Shown in pieces: positions 35,838 to 46,985 of a stretch of 64,000 bases of DNA; positions within the stretch are counted from its first letter, which is position 1; each line of letters starts with the position of its first letter. A program made the translations under genes and the position numbers. The notes beneath the pieces are model-generated. The model saw only the letters and a list, made by a program, of their open reading frames with translations, had not been told where the DNA came from and ran no database searches. The stretch covers positions 352,342,254 to 352,406,253 of the forward strand of contig NC_080571.1 of NCBI RefSeq assembly GCF_030247185.1, given 5' to 3'. This stretch comes from Malaya genurostris. Taxonomy: Eukaryota > Arthropoda > Insecta > Diptera > Culicidae.

Positions 35838-36010
35838 GCAGGGTAGTTTAGTTGGTAAAACAATTTCCCCGGTTAGAAGCTACGGGTTCGAATCCCGTCT
35901 CTGCGGTAACATTTTCGCGATTTTCATTACATAATTGCATTCGCATATCAATTTTTCAATCTGTTTTCCCCATTTAATACTGATCATTTTTAAAACTAGC
36001 TCAAAGCGGC
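35838..36010 (+). mobile_element. tRNA-like SINE family C, copy 1
   Basis: 35838-35904 is tRNA-like. It has GCAGGGT at the 5' end, able to pair with TCTCTGC at the 3' end, an A-box-like TAGTTTAGTTGG, and a perfect T-arm (ACGGG-TTCGAAT-CCCGT). It is about 67 bases long and the anticodon arm does not fold cleanly, so it is not a normal tRNA. The attached body (taacattttcgcgattttc ... attgcattcgc) recurs almost unchanged at 46894-46932, after a decayed head. That makes it a dispersed SINE rather than a tRNA gene. Confidence 0.7.
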
Positions 36011-36716
36011 TCCACGTCTTACCAAAGACTAAAACACAAATCATGCACGTGTTTCGCGTTACGTAATCAGGTGATCTTCTGGTACGTGTTCCCATATAAA
36101 TCAGAGTAGCTTCGTAGATAGATTCTTCTCTCTTCGGTTGTTTTTAGGTTGCAGTGATCTCTTGTTTTTATGTCGCTACATTTTGAAAATTCATATAGTT
36201 TTTGAGACTCCTCAGTAATTTGATCTATAATTTGTACCTTTAAGACTTTATCTTATAATGACATTATCTGATCGGGAAGACGGATTTGTTACTAATAGTC
36301 TCTGGAGATATTAAATTTGACCGCCATTTTGATATTTTTTCATAGACGGCTCGCATTCAATGGTGACCCAGTTCGCTGTCCGACCAATTGTTTCACTATT
36401 TTTTATCTGCCCAATCAGCCAATTATAATTATAGGTTTTTGATTTTTTTTTGTCAACGATTTCGTAAGCATCATCTACATCCGTTCAAAACTGATAATTG
36501 TTTAGAACTCCTACAGCTGCTAAATCCTACAAAAGTTTCTATCAGTGTTTCCATTCAATGTGTTCTCGAAGTAAATTGCAATCTATTAACCAAAAACAGC
36601 AGTATCCGATAATTTTCCCTTCTCATATCCCAAAACTTTGTTTTATAATACATAACTGCCCATCAAATTACCTCCCCACTTGTATTCAACATTGCTGAGC
36701 CTCAATTGACTAGCCA
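36011..36716. other. Anonymous AT-rich region
   Basis: No gene recognised. If the putative exon upstream on the minus strand (36717-36962) is real, its 3' UTR would lie at the right edge here; no perfect AATAAA is visible within about 80 bases of the stop. Confidence 0.4.
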
Positions 36717-36962
36717 TTAAAGCTGTTGTCCGTACTGCCGGCCTCCGTTTCGCTGTTGCATGACGTATAGTGCAATGATGCCGAGATCCGACGTGGCCAC
36801 AGTTAGCTTCGCCTCGAATGATAGCCAAGCTGCACAGATGGTCCGATTACGAATTAACCAATCCACCATGTCCGACTGCTGCAGCGATGTCAGCCTCACT
36901 TCCTCTTCTCTTACGTTTTGTTCTTCACACTCTGTAGCTATGCTACGCGATCGGATGATATT
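36717..36962 (-). CDS. Putative terminal coding exon of an unknown gene
   Basis: A 246-bp open stretch of clearly higher GC than its surroundings. On the minus strand it is preceded by a good 3' splice acceptor (gtaattattgtatttag, ending at 36963). Read in phase 0 it gives 81 residues before TAA: IIRSRSIATECEEQN, EEEVRLTSLQQSDMVDWL, NRTICAAWLSFEAKLTVATS, LGIIALYVMQQRNGG. Acidic and Gln-rich with a hydrophobic middle; I do not recognise a domain. No matching upstream exon with a donor site could be identified to the right, so the gene, if real, would extend by a long intron or leave the window. It could also be a relic of an unrecognised repeat. Confidence 0.35.
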   Translation of the reverse strand, partial: NIIRSRSIATECEEQNVREEEVRLTSLQQSDMVDWLIRNRTICAAWLSFEAKLTVATSDLGIIALYVMQQRNGGRQYGQQL

Positions 36963-39533
36963 CTAAATACAATAATTACACAATTGAAAATTTATTTACA
37001 ATCGTTTAATACACCAATTGAACAAATGAAAATAACTATCATTATCGCATTGAGTAAGAGAAGAGCGAGTGAGATACTCTTTGGCGAAATATCACATATT
37101 CAGACAAAATAATTGATTGAAGTAACTCGCCTGCATTCCCCTCCCATCGTTGCATGCTACGAAAAAAAATAAAAAATAACTACCTACGTTTGACTTTGCC
37201 AGTTCAGTATCGTTGTGTTCTACAGACCGGCAATCGAGTCACTCTGAGGGTATATTGCTTTTGTATTTCTCACAAAAGCGAAGTTCATTAGCCAATCAAG
37301 AGTTGGCAATTCATTGGCCAGAACGTGAGCAAATAATAATCGCCGATGAAGCAAAAAAAAAACTGCAACCCGAAAATGCAATTCTTTTTTTTCTATTTCA
37401 GTGTTGGTGGAATCAAGGATGGGGAATGTCGAGATAGCTGAACACAATCTCGGAGGCACAGGGGTATTAAACTTTATCTTAAAAAATAGACATCTCTACA
37501 ATTTCTGCTGAATTCGATGTACTATACTAGCAAGATTTCACGCATCCTTTGAGCATCTCAACTAAAACATCTACTATTACTAACAGCAGTTTATTTGATC
37601 GAACGAACCAATAACCTTCTGTTACCCAGATTCCCCCATAATTATTATGAATAGCTGCTATACGTGCGAACGAACTTCTTGCATCGACTACATGAAACTG
37701 TCTATCTCGCCATCAACGACAAACCAATTGGTGATCCAATGAAATTCCTTACTTTGCCAGTCAGGGAGCGAACGAAACCCATCTCAGTCATTGAACAACC
37801 GACCGACCCTTCCACGACGCTCCGTTCGCCAGTAATTTGTGATGCCATGAATGAACCTTCACCGGACAGATGGACGGACGGGTGGATAGACATCCATCCA
37901 CCAATGGCCACAGATGCAGATTGAGACCATTGAGTGCAGATTCTCCAAGTGCAAAATTCAACATAAATGCCCCGGAATGCAGCGGAACATTTATCCTCAT
38001 TTTTTCCCACAAAAATCAGTTGAAATCATGAGTAAAAGTTGAGCAGTTCGTGCTAAATTTGTGTATTATTCATCATTCGTTTGCCGACATTTTGATCTGC
38101 TCGGGCTGCACTCTTTCAAGCTTGAAGCATTGTTTCCCAACGCGATGCAGAGCATAATCAAATTTGATTTGACTTGACAAGAAAATTTCTATTTTTATAT
38201 GAAAATCAAGATGTTGAGAATTGATAGTAAAATTGTTGTAATTTCAGAATTAGCCAGACGGTCTCTCGTTCGCTTGGCCTTTTTTGTGAAAGAAACTCCG
38301 GATGGGAAGTTTTTATCAAAGGGGGAGAGCTTGACTGGACGGATTCAGTTAATTTCAGTTTGTTTTCTCGCTTATCCACCTCCTTCGGAACACGTTCGAT
38401 AGATTCGTGTTCATTAAACAATGTCTTCAATTTGTACTTTATATATTATAGATGACCGAGTCACGGTCGTTGAAATTCGATGGGAGCGTATGAGATGATG
38501 GTGAAGGATCCTGTAGTAGGTAATGTACATCGACACAAAAAAGAAACAGGGGATGGTATATTGAGCACCAAGTTTAAAAATGCAGAAATTTGTCAGAGTA
38601 GTTCCGTGATGACGAATGATACAATGTTCGTACTAAGAAATGCTTATCTTATAAACTTATTATCTGTTTTTAATGTGGAACACATATTTATTTTCTATTT
38701 AGGGGTACAAATCAGAAACTCAAGTAAAAATACACGTAGAAATGTGGTCAGGTTTTAAACACTTACAGCTCAGTATATTTGGTATCAATTATTAATATTA
38801 TTTCATTAATTGATTGTAAATATTTCTAAGATTCGATTTGAATGTATCAAGCCACGTATGTTCAATTATAAATGATTGAAATTTTGATTAGTAGCTGCCA
38901 ATGTCCGATTTTTGTCTGTTAAAAATCTCCGGCATACCGGATTTCCCTTCCAAAGACGACGGTTTTGAAGGAGTAAGCCGCATATCAAAGGAAAAGTATC
39001 GCTCTGATTGGTCAATCGATGCAAAAGTGAAGCGAAATTATAGCTAATGTTTCAGTCCTACGCGTAGCATGCTAGAGGTAGGTTGTTACTAGACAGCACG
39101 ACAAAAAGTGCCATAAAACGATTTGAAACTTTAATTGGTATGCTCTGATCTTGTGTCATGCAAGCTCGGATGAAATTTCATTTTATGTCGTTTCGCCTGA
39201 GAAATTGACAACTACCCTAGGGTAAATTTTAAGTGCTTAAGATTATTTCTAATTAATATGAGATGAACTCGATTGATAATGATAAAAGGTTTATCGCTTC
39301 AACCATAGTCATCTCAGCTAGCAGCTACAGCAGCTCGCCCTGTAGAATAATAGGTAGAACTTAGTCGTTAATATCTTGAGCTGTACCAAACACAACAACC
39401 TCACTCTTTGTCTATGCCATTCGAAAAATGATCAGCAATTTATGATTATATTTTCAACAGTGTGAGATAACCGTATGTAACTAAAAATTATTTTTTCTTA
39501 ATTTTTGTAAACAATGAGGAAAACCCATAACGC
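36963..39533. other. Anonymous region, possible intron
   Basis: No recognised gene. 37680-37930 is GC-richer and open on both strands (plus 37664-37924, minus 37702-38010); I see no domain on either. 38960-39230 includes AT-rich non-coding sequence. If 36717-36962 is an exon, this would be its upstream intron. Confidence 0.35.
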
Positions 39534-39765
39534 TTCAGTTTTTTGCAATGACTGAGCGGAAATATATATTGGAGAAGCCAAGTGAAAGAAAAACTAACAG
39601 AAAAGATGAATTTTTGGAAAAAGATACGCTCAGAGACAGGACACGAACCTGCGTTCTTATGCATTCCGTGCATATCTTTTTCCAAAAATTCATCTTTTCT
39701 GTTAGTTTTTCTTTCACTTGGCTTCTCCAATATATATTTCCGCTCAGTCATTGCAAAAAACTGAA
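39534..39765. repeat. Perfect palindrome, 93-bp arms, 46-bp loop
   Basis: 39534-39626 is the exact reverse complement of 39673-39765 (all 93 positions read). The loop (39627-39672), on the minus strand, contains a tRNA T-arm-like hairpin GCAGG-TTCGTGT-CCTGT with a B-box-like GGTTCGTGTCC, similar to the 3' half of the SINE family C head. A transcript from either strand would fold into a 93-bp perfect RNA duplex. Both strands encode almost the same open frame, a trivial result of the symmetry. Confidence 0.95.
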
Positions 39766-40297
39766 CTTAGTCATGGCGGCTTTACGTCAAACTAAAAATT
39801 AATAAATCGTCCATAACGCTTGCTTGGCTTTCTCGAACCCGCGATTTTGAGCTTAGTCAGGCAGTCCCGATGTTCAACTGGACAAGTATAAAATGTTTAC
39901 TATGGTCAATAATCGATCATTTTTCTAATACTTTACACGGAACTGGACGTTAAAGTTGGTATACCTTCCACCAACAGTAGCATAAACAGATCTTCTGCAT
40001 GGTAGAAAGATGTGGAATGAATTCTGAAACTGAATTTTAAAACTGAGTCGTGGAACTGAATTATTGATCTGGATGTAAGTTTTCTTGAATTCTGAATTGA
40101 AATTTAGGGTTTAAAATTTATTTTCGGTATTTAGATCATATTTCTTGACTAGAATTTGGAACTGAATTTAGCGTTTGAAGTTGAGTTTGAATTCTGCTGA
40201 TTCAGGAATTCAGGAACAATTCTCAAGATAAGAATTATAGATCTGGATTCTGGAACAAAATTTAAGTTCTGAGCTCCGAATTTGAGTTTTCAAATTA

Positions 40298-41602
40298 ACG
40301 AATGTCCCAGTAAGTATGGACGCAACCAAAAACCGCTGCCATTTCGCAATGGTTCAGAATCTGTCAATTTTTATGGCTGCGTCCTGTTGTTTACACTCTT
40401 CTACACACTTCACCACTGGGGCAGTTGTTTATTCGTTTTCATTAGTTTGTTTCGAACTGCGTGGACTTTCAGCAGAACAACGTCGAAAAATTGTGTACAA
40501 ATGGTGCACAGAACGCGGACTGTCACTGAGAAAGATAGCAGAAATGGAAAGAGTAAGTGAAAAAGCCGTGCGAAATGCAATCAGGAAGTTCGGTGAGGAT
40601 AACACCTTTAAGGATAAATCGAAAACGGGTCGAAAAAAGGTCCTGCTAACCCTCAGTTGAAAAAACGTTTACTGAAGGCGTTGGAGCAAAAGAAGGAGGT
40701 TTCAGTTCGGGATGTGGCCAAAAAAGTGGGCACTTCGAAGTCAAATGTTCTCCGTGCTAAAGAACGTTTGAATCTTCGAACCTATAGGAAGCAGAAACAA
40801 CCAAAACGTAGTCCGAAATAAGAAGCATCGATCAGGCCGAGGGTTCGAAAACTATACAATACGATTCTTGCTGGAAATTTGAACTTCATAATCATGGACG
40901 ACGAAACCCACGTGAAACTCGATTACAAATCCTTGCCGGGACCACAATATTATACGGTGCGAGAAGGGCAAGTGTTAAACCAGTCCGAGACATCGATTGA
41001 AGTCGAAAAATTTGGTAAGAATGTTTGGTCTGGCAAGCAATTTGTAGCTGCGGTAAGATTTCGAAGCCCTTCATTACCACTGCTTCAATGAACAGCGAAA
41101 TATACATCAAGGACTGTTTACAAAAACGACTTTAACCCATGATTCGAAGCCACAAGGATCCTGTTGTCTTCGAGCTAGATCTTGCTTCTTGCCACTACTT
41201 GATATCAACGGTAGAATGGTATACTACCAAAAATGTCACTTTCATCACAAAAGACATGAATCCACCAAATTGCCCACAACTTCGACCAATTGAGGAATGT
41301 TGGGCATTAACGAAGGCACATCTTAGGAAACATGTCTCGGCAGCCGAAACCATTCAACAGTTCGAAAAAGATTGAAAAAAAGTGTCAAAACTTGTCGCCA
41401 AGAAGTCTGTAGGAATTTAATTAGGAACGTTTGCAAGAAGATGCGTCAGCTAGTCTACAATGGCTAAGTAGCAAATGTTGAGAATAATATTCTGTTATTG
41501 TAGTCTAATATTATCAGTATATCGAATAAATTTTGAATATCTAACACTTGTGAAATAATTACATCGAAATCAAAGTGCGTCCATACTTTCTGGGACAGTC
41601 TT
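40298..41602 (+). mobile_element. Tc1-like transposon 3 (1305 bp)
   Basis: Ends (a)tgtcccag.aagtatggacgca and tgcgtccatactttctgggacagtctt, bounded by TA at 40296-40297 and 41603-41604. Same family as the 19.4 kb element, inverted relative to it about 20 kb away. Slightly diverged left terminal repeat. Confidence 0.92.
40450..41467 (+). pseudogene. Tc1-like transposase, multiply broken
   Basis: Readable parts in order: ELRGLSAEQRRKIVYKW, SLRKIAEMERVSEKAVRNAI, FGEDNTFKDKSKTGRKK, frame change, VSVRDVAKKVGTSKSNVLR, TYRKQKQPKRSPK then a stop, ASIRPRVRKLYNTIL, NFIIMDDETHVKLDYKSLPG (first D), frame change near 41020, MNSEIYIKDCLQKRL then a stop, LDLASCHYLISTVE (second D), NPPNCPQLRPIEECWALT (E), KHVSAAETIQQFEKD then a stop. 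The D-to-E spacing counts as 37. Its intact Gln codon after NCP shows that the TAA at this point in the 19.4 kb copy is a mutation. Confidence 0.9.
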
Positions 41603-41945
41603 TAACTTTCTAATTTCAGTTTCAAAATTTCATTCCAAAATTCAGTTTCAGGATTATTTTCTAGAACTCAAAACCTGCACGCTTAAATTGAATTCGGAAC
41701 TTGGGTTCTGGAACTAGATGTTGGAAATGAATGCAGTTTTTTTAATTTATGTTTGGACTTCAAGTTCAGATCAAAATTGAATTAGGAACCTACACACAGA
41801 AAATGATTCATGAACTGCATTCCCGGTTTGGATCCCGAATCTGAATTTTTCAACAGAATTCTGAGGCAGTCCTAGATTCTAAATTTAGCTCTTCAATTCA
41901 GTTTCAGTTCCAGAATTCTGATTCGGACCTTAGGTTCTTTCAAAA

Positions 41946-42913
41946 AGTACTCAACAGTTGTAAATACAGCATACATTTCACTACTCGGCTTTGTTTAGAA
42001 TCATTAAAATATTTCCACAAAAATTTACTTAGTTTACCTCCACAGAGTATGTTCTTCAATAAAAACATCTATAACATTGTTTGTTATGTTGTTTTACTCT
42101 CATTCGTTTAGCGTTATTTGTATGATAGGGTATGAATAATTTTTAGTATAGATGCAACGTTACAATTCTGTAAAATAAAAGTTGCAAAATGTGCACATTC
42201 AATCAACTAATACGAACGATTATTGAAATTCGTAGGTGTGAAAAAAGGATGCCAGCTTTATTCGTATTCACATCCTCTAGTGTTATGTCTCTGACATTGC
42301 CCACTCACCTTTTTCACTGAATCTCGGTGAAAAAAATTATCGAGATTTGCACCGCCGAATACTGGGTAATCATCACGGCAAAGGTTAAATTGCTGGGAGT
42401 CTTGGTATGCTCGTACTATACAAATGACAGGTTTTACCAGTGTTGGTGATTGCCGAAAATTTGATAGAAGCTGCTATATTGCTGTCTATATTGTATACAA
42501 CATTTTCAATCCGGTAGAAGATGCTACAAGAACTCGAGTCTCTCAATGCAGAGAATTTTTCTACATTTCTTCGCTCCACTTCATGCTTTGAGTATTTCAC
42601 GGCCCATAAAAAAATTTAATGATCGTTGCTGTGTGGAATTTCCCAAGAGAGAATCGCAAGTTGACAATTATCGCAGAAAATCGAATCGATGATTCAACTT
42701 GATGATTCTCATACTAGGTTGCAATATTTCAAAACCTTGTGTGAAGCATTCACATACATTTTCATAAAAACAACTTATACAAAGGTTATATGCACATAGT
42801 TAGAATAAGCGGCAATAGTAAAATGATTCTATCGCAAGTATCAACTGCCTGTATAGAATCGGATCGAAAAACGAGAATAAACGACCGTTTGTTGATTCAG
42901 AGAGGATCCCCAC
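41946..42913. other. Anonymous region
   Basis: No recognised gene. Confidence 0.4.
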
Positions 42914-44713
42914 TAGTGATGTATTTTTTTACTCGATTAATCAAAATAATCGATTAAAAGGCTAAAATAATCGAGTATTTGTAATCGATTCACGACAGTG
43001 CCACTAATCGAGCTAATCGATTAATAGCAATCAATTAATCGAGCTAGCCCCGAAATGGTTTACAGCCTTAATAGATAACGTTTAGCCTTAGGCTGCAGGC
43101 ATAGTGGGCGCGAGAAGCGAAGCCGAGCTGGTGACTAACATTGTCAAATCAAAATCGAGAATGATACTAGTTAATCAAAAGGACTCTTTTAGAGTACAAG
43201 TGAGCAATCGGCTCAACTTTCACTCTGAATGGGTCCCTCTGTTTTGCTGTAAGTACGTTTCCTGCTATGATCAACACCAAGCTCGGCTCAGCTTCTAGCG
43301 CTCACTCTGTCTGCAGCCTAAGTCTAAACATTGCTATGGTGAGAGTTGCCGTTTCATCTGTCATAATTCAAGGAAGTACGAATTTCAAATTAAATAATGA
43401 TTTTTGATCCATTCTGCCTACGGTTACAATGTTCATACATTTTCCCAACCGTTTGATCATAGATATTATTGAATTTTCTAGACATTTCAACCACATTTTC
43501 TCATATTTGTTGTACTTTATGATACACTAATAGTAAAGACACAGACTAACAGACATGACAGTATGAGTAAAATCTTATAAAAAAAATTTTTCGTGATGCA
43601 CTAGTTCCACCTATATTGCACTGCGCGAACTATTTACTATCGGTACACTCCTTGTGCTATGTAAAAGTTTTTTTTACTAGTTGGTTCCCCCTCGTTTTTC
43701 AACACCGATCAGCTGCTTGCTTGGATGCCTGATGTCATCATAATATTTGAAAATGAATCGTCAGAGCAAATTCAGCAGCTAGAAGTTCTATATGGGAGAT
43801 CTATAATGAAACTGAAACTGGAACAAATGTATCCCCAGCAAGCCGTTCTAGTTTTATTTATTCGACCAGTTCTTCTGTCAAATTTAGAACTGGTCTACGA
43901 TGCCGTTCTATTTTTTCTATATTTGAAACACGAGTAAAACACTGCTGAGGCTGCCAGTTTTTCTTGTTATAAAATCCAGATTTAAATTTTGTAACTGACA
44001 TAAATTATGCATCTAGAACCAGAACACTACTGAATATTCCCTCATAATAAATTATTGGATTACGTTGATAATATATTTAACTTTTTTAGTGATGTTTGAA
44101 GGTAACCATTTATTTTTCTCAACGTTGTTCATCTAGACTATTTTTGATTCTGTTGGTAATTTTCACCCGAAATTAAGTGGCGGCAGACCAGAATTGAGTA
44201 AGTATTATACAAAACGGGTTCGATTTTGTATTGCGTTGAGAAGTAGGCACAATTCTGTATATAGTTTTGGCAATATGTATTGAATCTGTATCCTGCATGA
44301 AATTCGCATGGACGTATACAAATCAATACATTACAGGTAATTCTGTATTAATAGCAACTCTGTTGGTAAACGAAAAAAAATAAACACAGTCTAGATGTCA
44401 GACAGGATGTTTTTGATAGGGTAACGTGGCGCCATCATGCCATATGCGAGTACTGTTCCAACTAAAGGAATATTCGAAATGACCGTTAAAATGATTAAAA
44501 ATCAAATTTGAGTGCCCTGTCTGTTAGTCTGTGGTAAAGATTTGATATTCAACACAGATTTTCATTCGGCAGCTCTGATTCTGTTTAGAACAATTTGATC
44601 GATTAAATGCATTAATTGATTAATGAAATCTAGTAATCGATTACACTAATCGACTCCTCTTTTATTAATCGAATACCTAATAATCGATTAATACGGAAAA
44701 TCAGACATCACTA
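42914..44713. mobile_element. hAT-type non-autonomous element (1.8 kb)
   Basis: Begins TAGTGATGT and ends ACATCACTA (complementary), flanked by an exact 8-bp direct repeat ATCCCCAC (42906-42913 and 44714-44721), as made by hAT transposases. Both subterminal regions (42935-43045 and 44597-44695) are packed with aatcgattaa / ttaatcgag motifs in both orientations, matching the subterminal binding-site clusters known for hAT elements. No hAT transposase (no BED finger, no RW or C-terminal dimerisation motif) is visible, so it must be moved in trans. A 10-bp-stem hairpin (gaccagttct...agaactggtc) lies at 43864-43895. Confidence 0.88.
43080..43329. mobile_element. Small inverted-repeat element inside the hAT
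   Basis: 43080-43131 (gtttagccttaggctgcagg ... aagccgagctgg) is matched by the reverse complement of 43279-43329 over about 50 bp with a handful of differences. The 250-bp unit with 50-bp inverted ends looks like a MITE nested in the hAT element. A target duplication could not be assigned. Confidence 0.65.
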
Positions 44714-44721
44714 ATCCCCAC

Positions 44722-46734
44722 AGCAGCGTGCTAACCTTTGATTCTCAGAAATGTCATCGAGAGAAATTCGCTCTCGCACTGGTGTCTATTCTATGTTGAA
44801 TGAGCCATGCCGGGTTTTCGTTGTTGCGATGATATCCGTCTCTCTTCGATGGCACTGATTCAATCGTGTGAAGAGTTGCTGGTGAGCGTTTTCTGATACG
44901 ATAAAAGTCATCCTTGGTTATTACCGAAAGTGCCAGTAAAAAGTTTACTGACTGTTCGAAACAATCTTTCCTGAATAAATTTTCTTCATGTTTCGTTTTC
45001 GGCTTATCAGTGTTTAGATCAGTTCAAATTTAACTGTCGTCTCCGGCTAGCAATTCAATTTGAACCTGCTTAGCGATTTAAATTGAAACTGCTTAACTCA
45101 CTGCCAGTCGCGTTGTTTCTGAATTCGGCATATTTGAATCGGTCGAAAATTGCCATGATAATATAAGTAGTATAAATTCTTCCACCACAATTTGTGAATA
45201 TGATAATATATAATTTGTAGCTACATATTGTACTGAATCGACGATCTAGATTTTCACACCTTCCTTTAGCACTACCTTTAAAATATCATTCATCATCATC
45301 ATTGAATGATTATTGGAAAACAATTGCAATACAGAATATTGCGTCAGAAAATAACTGCGTAATGTCAAACGAAAGTATAAAGCGTACATGGAAAAAAGTA
45401 ATGAAATTTATACAACATAAATCTCATTTTAAATAGAGAGTAGTTGAATCGAAAAATTGATTGAAAACTATCATCGATGTAAAACTATATTGAAATACAT
45501 AAATTTTTCAATGAATAAGATTCTTGGCTTCAAATATCGCTTGCTTTCAAAGCATATTGAAAAATAAAAATCGGTAATGTAACTTTATATTCGATTTACT
45601 GTTCCAAATAAGTGCTTCAAATTAGATGAAAATTTACAAAACAATTTTATCTGTGTAAAACTAACACATATTTCGAAATTTCGACAACCGCATTTGCTGA
45701 TTCCGCCATAATCGTTATTCACTGATGAGCTCAGTAAAAGAGTATTCCGAATCTCGGCAAAAGGATGCACTTTGCCCAAAAATCAGAAAATCCTCTAAAC
45801 GATTTTTGAAAAACAGTAAATTTACAACTGAACAATCAGCAAAATTCTGTGATGATGATATGTATATCAGCATTTGACTATGCTGAGATTGGGAAATGCT
45901 TTTTTTATAAATATAAAAGTTAGGTATAGAATTCGTTCAAACTTTAGATTTTCGCTATTGAATGTTTTTGAGATCGGATGTTTACATTTTCAGTTATACG
46001 AAGATTTATGTCAAAATTTTAAATTGTTTGACAATATCTGTCACAATTGCCCTTATAAACAAAATATGTTTTGATTTGAGATTTCACACGGTAATAGCTT
46101 TCCAACAGAACATATTTTTTAATACTGTTACATGCAATTGTTTCGAAGTACCAAGAACACTATGTACAGCATCTTTTTTCATGACATTTCATGTCAGATC
46201 CGACTTTCGACTTATGAGATACAGGGTGATTAGTATAAAAATGTCAAATGTAAGCTATACAGCTCGAATCTTTTCTCAAACTTCAATCGTTTTCTCAAAA
46301 AAGGCCAAATTGACAAAAATTCAAATTAAAATAATGAATTTTATCCGATTCTCAAATTTCCGATTTTAGAATTACTGGGTGATGAGTTTTCAAAATTCGA
46401 ATCCGGTAAAGAAGATGACAATACCAAAAGCTCAACTTTGAAGAGTCAAAACTATTGCAGTTTATTCGTCATATTTTTTTATGGCCAAACGAATTGTTTT
46501 GGGTGATACTGGTTCCTGAATACCGGCTCTGGAGGTACCGTAATTATTGACGAAAAATTCAAAGGTAGAACTTATTTCGACATATTATGAAATGTTCAAA
46601 CGATTGTTACACGTTTAGATTCAAATTCGATCCGATTTGCAGTTCCGAAACCTGTGATTAAAATGTCAAACTGCCGCTTAAAACGACGGCCATTAAAATA
46701 ATGTCATGTGAACTAAAACCACCGAAGAACATGC
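44722..46734. other. Anonymous region with scraps of old repeats
   Basis: No gene recognised. 45575-45625 loosely matches 50140-50190. 46380-46700 has diverged phrases of the ggttccgg / gaattacag family. A CATCAT-rich stretch is at 45288-45305. Confidence 0.4.
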
Positions 46735-46985
46735 GGATTGACATAAAAGGTATCATCTCACTGCTAAGACTAAGCTCGTTGTTTTTCTTTTCATAAATTC
46801 GTTTATTTCTTGAGGCAATATTCATTAGAAATGATTTGTTTTGGTTTTGCTAAGACGCCTTGAGCTAGTTATGTTCGAGTGTCCAGTCTCTGCAATAACA
46901 TTTTCGCGATTTTCATTACATAATTGCATTCGCCTGTCTTTTTCCAATCTGTTTTACTCGTTAGATATGGATCAAATTTAATACA
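46735..46985 (+). repeat. Repeat scraps including SINE family C, copy 2
   Basis: 46745-46770 (aaaaggtatcatctcactgcta) matches 13180-13201 in the dispersed repeat. 46862-46985 is a decayed copy of SINE family C: head end gttcgagtgtccagtctctgc, then the body taacattttcgcgattttc ... attgcattcgc, nearly identical to 35907-35945. Confidence 0.6.

Larger units (their letters stand above)
40005..41945. repeat. Degenerate 'gaattctgaaactgaatt' array split by Tc1
   Basis: 40010-40290 and 41605-41940 are made of variations of ttctg(g)aactgaattt/gaattc, with strand mixing on the right side (cagtttcagttccagaattc). The array looks like an old short-period minisatellite. The Tc1-like transposon at 40298-41602 interrupts it. 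Confidence 0.65.

Noticed and set aside
35838..35904. Functional tRNA gene
   Set aside because: Too short, poor anticodon arm, and body repeated elsewhere: treated as a SINE head.
37664..38010. GC-rich stretch open on both strands
   Set aside because: Neither translation shows a known domain; no splice sites clearly fit.
39488..39802. Nearly identical proteins on opposite strands
   Set aside because: A direct result of the perfect palindrome, not two genes.
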